From assembly GCF_016616425.1 (NCBI RefSeq), contig NZ_CP067101.1, positions 4,960,001 through 5,024,000 of the forward strand: a DNA stretch of 64,000 nt. Reading direction: 5' to 3'. The position numbers were made by a program, and so were the translations under genes. Source of the DNA: Bradyrhizobium diazoefficiens (GTDB lineage Bacteria > Pseudomonadota > Alphaproteobacteria > Rhizobiales > Xanthobacteraceae). The notes beneath the pieces are model-generated. The model was not told where the DNA came from. It saw nothing but the letters and a program-made list of their open reading frames with translations, and did no database searches. Positions 61,547-64,000 of the stretch are shown piece by piece (position 1 is the first letter of the stretch; each line of letters begins with the position of its first letter).

Positions 61547-61960
61547 GTGACGTCCTCCCTCAAACGCACCTGCGGCGTCTGCTCGCTCGACGAGCGATGG
61601 AAGCCGAGCCGGTCAAGACTAGTCCTGACCACGTCAGAGGACGGCATCGAAGTCGACTGCGACCCGGGCTGCCCCAACGCCTGGCGCAAGGAGCCCTACG
61701 CCGGCGACATCCGCGCATGGACCGCAAAGGGTGAGCGCAACGACATGACGGTGGTCGTGATCGCCGGTCAGCGCATGATCCTGGTCACGCCGGTGCGCGA
61801 GTTCGATTTCGCAAGCGTAGGACCGGACGAGCGGATCGTGCGTGAGTTGGAGGGCACTAAGGTGGTAGGCACGGTGGTGGTGAAGGAGGACGAGATCAGC
61901 CGTTGCCAGCTGTTGAGCATTCGATCGGCTGACATAGAAATGTCGGGCGATTTTGCTTAG
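61547..61960 (+). CDS. Small protein of unknown function
   Basis: 137 residues from a GTG at 61547, with GGGAA 7-8 bp upstream; the frame is open from 61481. It has four cysteines in two pairs, CGVCSLDERWKP (4 residues apart) and VDCDPGCPNAWRKEPYAGDI, suggestive of metal binding. The rest is beta-rich (MTVVVIAGQRMILVTPVREF, EGTKVVGTVVVKEDEISRCQ). No family recognised. It precedes the metallophosphoesterase gene by 35 bp on the same strand and may be cotranscribed. Confidence 0.65.
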   Translation: MTSSLKRTCGVCSLDERWKPSRSRLVLTTSEDGIEVDCDPGCPNAWRKEPYAGDIRAWTAKGERNDMTVVVIAGQRMILVTPVREFDFASVGPDERIVRELEGTKVVGTVVVKEDEISRCQLLSIRSADIEMSGDFA

Positions 61961-61995
61961 CTAGGTTCAGACGATAGCGAAAGGGGGCACCCACG

Positions 61996-62736
61996 ATGCG
62001 ATTGGCAGTCATTTCCGATGTGCACGGCAACCTTGCGGCGCTCGAGGCGGTGCTGGCCGACATCAAGACGCGGGGAGTCGATCGTACAGTCAACCTCGGC
62101 GATTGCGTCACCAGCCCGTTGTGGCCGAAAGAGACTTTCGAAGCCCTCCAGTCGCTATCGTTGCCCACGGTGCGCGGAAACCACGATCGCTGGATCGAGG
62201 AGTTTCCGGACCACAAGCTTTCGCCGGCAGGCCTGTTCGCGCGCAACGCATTGACTGCGGAGCAGCGTCGCGCACTCCATAGCTTGCCGTCCCAAATTCG
62301 GCTCGACGAGGGAATCCTGGCCTGCCATGGCACGCCCGAGGACGATACGACGTGCCTGCTGGAAGAATCGCTCAATGACGGCCGCTTCGTGCCGGCACGC
62401 CGCGAACTCCTGGCGGCGCGTCTCAAGAGTGAGCCGACGGCTCGCGTCGTGCTGTGCGGCCATAGCCACCGCCAGGCGGTCATACAGGGTCCCGGCGACT
62501 GTCTGGTTCTCAATCCGGGGAGCGTTGGCTGCCCGGTTTTCGCGGACATTCCCTTTGCGGCAAACCTGGAATACCGCTCGCCTCACGCCCGCTACGCGAT
62601 CATCACGAAGGGAAGAAAGGGCTGGCAGGCCGAACTTCTGGCGCTCGAATACGACTGGGAGGCCGCCTCGGCCCGTGCGCTCGCCAACAACCGCCCGGAC
62701 TGGGCGCAGGCGATGTCATCTGGATACGTCAAATAG
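61996..62736 (+). CDS. Metallophosphoesterase (YfcE/MPE type)
   Basis: 246 residues. The calcineurin-like metal-binding motifs are all present: VISDVHGNLAALEAVLADI (D8, H10), NLGDCVTSPLWP, VRGNHDRWIEEF, and the C-terminal VLCGHSHRQAVIQGPGDCLV with GSVGCP. It resembles YfcE-like phosphodiesterases acting on small phosphodiesters with Mn2+/Ni2+. Cytoplasmic. The substrate is unknown. The stop is 117 bp before the cupin gene. Confidence 0.92.
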   Translation: MRLAVISDVHGNLAALEAVLADIKTRGVDRTVNLGDCVTSPLWPKETFEALQSLSLPTVRGNHDRWIEEFPDHKLSPAGLFARNALTAEQRRALHSLPSQIRLDEGILACHGTPEDDTTCLLEESLNDGRFVPARRELLAARLKSEPTARVVLCGHSHRQAVIQGPGDCLVLNPGSVGCPVFADIPFAANLEYRSPHARYAIITKGRKGWQAELLALEYDWEAASARALANNRPDWAQAMSSGYVK

Positions 62737-62852
62737 CCGCCGGATCTCCGCATACACGAAAGAGCAAGGGCGGCCGGACGACCATGCAAGTCTTGTCGCA
62801 CCGCGACACGATATCAAATACTGTCTCGGCGAAGAACGAAACGGAACGACAC

Positions 62853-63206
62853 ATGGCTGACGGAATTTCGCTTGCCGATAAGCTCGCGACGTTTCAGGAG
62901 TTCTGGTCGCCGCGCACGATCACCACCTTCAACGATTGCGACGTGATGGTGGTGAAGGTGAAGGGCGAGTTCACCTGGCACAAGCATGACGACACCGACG
63001 ACTTCTTTCTCGTCCTGAAGGGCAATCTGGATATCGAGTTGCGGGACCGCACGGTGACGCTCGGGCCGGGTGAACTCTACGTCGTCCCCAAAGGCGTCGA
63101 GCATCGGCCGGTGGCGCGCGAGGAGGTTCACCTGATGCTGATCGAGCCGACCGGCACACCGAACACGGGCGACAAGGCCACGGCAGCCGCCCGCAAGCTC
63201 GCATAG
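62853..63206 (+). CDS. Cupin-domain protein
   Basis: 117 residues from the ATG at 62853; an ATG at 62784 would add a non-cupin tail. The double-stranded beta-helix cupin motif 1 is FTWHKHDDTDDFFLVLKGNL (His ligands in WHKH, with the acidic E/D) and motif 2 is ELYVVPKGVEHRPVAREEVH (His in VEHRP). Cupins of this size bind a metal ion and a small ligand; no activity can be named. Position after the metallophosphoesterase is not informative. Confidence 0.92.
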   Translation: MADGISLADKLATFQEFWSPRTITTFNDCDVMVVKVKGEFTWHKHDDTDDFFLVLKGNLDIELRDRTVTLGPGELYVVPKGVEHRPVAREEVHLMLIEPTGTPNTGDKATAAARKLA

Positions 63207-63218
63207 AAGAGCTCGACT

Positions 63219-63731
63219 CTAATCCCTGGACGTCGCCAGCTTGCTGAAGCTGCCGACCAGCCTTGCCTTTGCCCGCACGACAATGTCCATCGCCGCGCGG
63301 CTGAAGGCTCGGACGGCACTCCAGGCTTCGGTTGCCTGCAGCCATGCCTTCACCTCGGCGAACTTGCCATATGCCCAGGCGAACGCCGGAATCCGCATCA
63401 GCTTGTCGCGCGTGAGATGGAACAGGCGCTCGACCAGCACGAGCTTGAGCAGTTCGCCGACGATGAAAGTCGCAGCCGCGCTCAGGACCTGACCGGTCGC
63501 GGCGAGATAGGCCGCCACGGGCTTGATCGGCTCCAGAATGATCACCGGGACGGAAAACAGGGCAAGCGAAGGATAAGGCGGCAGCGACTTGATCCATGCG
63601 CGCAGTCGCTTGAACTCGAAATGCCGCCCAATCCAGCGCGCGATCGGGCTCGCCACGGCCATGAACACCGCATCCACCAGGAAGTAGATGATCGCCAGGA
63701 TGTAGGTGACGGGCTTCAGGATTCGCTTCAC
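63219..63731 (-). CDS. Membrane-associated protein of unknown function
   Basis: 170 residues. Two or three hydrophobic segments (ILKPVTYILAIIYFLVDAVF and SLALFSVPVIILEPIKPVAA) are followed by an amphipathic C-terminus (TFIVGELLKLVLVERLFHLT, AFAWAYGKFAEVKAWLQATE). It has the pattern of an inner-membrane protein with the N-terminus in the cytoplasm. No family known to me. Its 3' end lies 13 bp from the convergent cupin gene. Confidence 0.75.
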   Translation of the reverse strand: MKRILKPVTYILAIIYFLVDAVFMAVASPIARWIGRHFEFKRLRAWIKSLPPYPSLALFSVPVIILEPIKPVAAYLAATGQVLSAAATFIVGELLKLVLVERLFHLTRDKLMRIPAFAWAYGKFAEVKAWLQATEAWSAVRAFSRAAMDIVVRAKARLVGSFSKLATSRD

Positions 63732-63847
63732 GACGACTTCTCCTGGGAACTGAAAGCCCGAACCTGCGCCTAAGTTTCACCGCGGCGTGAATAGTTCGCG
63801 AGTTCCCTGGTGGAACTTTCTGGGAAATCGGCCGGCTCAATGCGTTT

Positions 63848-64000
63848 TCAGATCTCCGCATAGATCTCCAGCAAATTGCCGTCGGGATCGCGGAAGAACA
63901 GGGTTCGATGACCAAACGGCTGGTCCGTCGGTGGCGACACGAGCGCAACACGGTGCCGAACGAGTTCGTCGGCGCATGCGTCGACCTCGGCAGCCGACAC
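63848..64000 (-). CDS. VOC/glyoxalase-family protein, cut by window edge
   Basis: The C-terminal 50 residues of a frame continuing beyond 64000: DELVRHRVALVSPPTDQPFG, HRTLFFRDPDGNLLEIYAEI. The FFRDPDGNLLEIY signature is the metal-binding half of the vicinal-oxygen-chelate family (glyoxalase/bleomycin-resistance/dioxygenase); the final E is the expected metal ligand. The start and the other half of the domain lie outside the window. The substrate is unknown. Confidence 0.88.
   Translation of the reverse strand: MSAAEVDACADELVRHRVALVSPPTDQPFGHRTLFFRDPDGNLLEIYAEI

Overview
The window is chromosomal DNA of a Bradyrhizobium-like alphaproteobacterium. The FixL (505 residues, heme histidine at 200), FixJ, lone receiver and FixK2 genes match in length, key residues and order the fixLJ-receiver-fixK2 cluster known from Bradyrhizobium japonicum/diazoefficiens. 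GC content is high, codon use is strongly GC3-biased (hence many long antisense shadow frames), and the intergenic palindromic repeats are of the kind scattered through Bradyrhizobium genomes.

1-7.85 kb is a microoxic-control block. The truncated ccoN/fixN (high-affinity cbb3 oxidase subunit I) has a perfect FixK box upstream. A universal stress protein and a CBS-pair protein follow, with a weaker FixK-like box in front. Divergently come fixL, fixJ, a single-domain receiver and fixK2, then a six-TM cyclic-nucleotide-gated K+ channel. Low oxygen -> FixL autophosphorylation -> FixJ -> fixK2 -> FixK boxes (ccoN, probably usp-CBS) is the expected circuit.

7.95-18.98 kb is a decayed integrated island. 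It ends at a 3' fragment of tRNA-Thr(TGT), next to a 544-residue tyrosine integrase. It holds two DUF2130 remnants (one fused to a truncated IS5-family element), scraps of a class III aminotransferase, a LacI regulator and a DnaQ-like exonuclease. Intact-looking genes are a ParB-domain protein coupled to a winged-helix protein, a UmuD-like self-cleaving protein, a small XRE regulator and several unknowns. An unusual array of three paired ACTAGT boxes with a 43-44 bp period lies at 13816-13919. The matching left attachment site is not visible in the window.

19-64 kb is core chromosome with ordinary gene spacing: two methyltransferases; a run of very small lineage-type proteins (21.0-23.0 kb); an outer-membrane beta-barrel; secreted proteins and lipoproteins; NAD kinase; a receiver/Hpt phosphorelay pair; folE-hisI; an IscU-like scaffold; yidD; an amino-acid permease; an MFS exporter; thrS; a nitroreductase; two serine-hydrolase beta-lactamase-fold proteins; a PAS-GGDEF-EAL protein; patatin; rhomboid; a DEAD-box helicase; a metallophosphoesterase; a cupin; and a truncated VOC protein at the right edge. 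A gene-poor kilobase (50.4-51.5 kb) is packed with successive palindromic repeats, and a terminator-ended structured stretch near 56.0 kb may be a small RNA. One core gene (a DJ-1/PfpI protein, 57.1-58.2 kb) is broken by a 4-nt tandem duplication.
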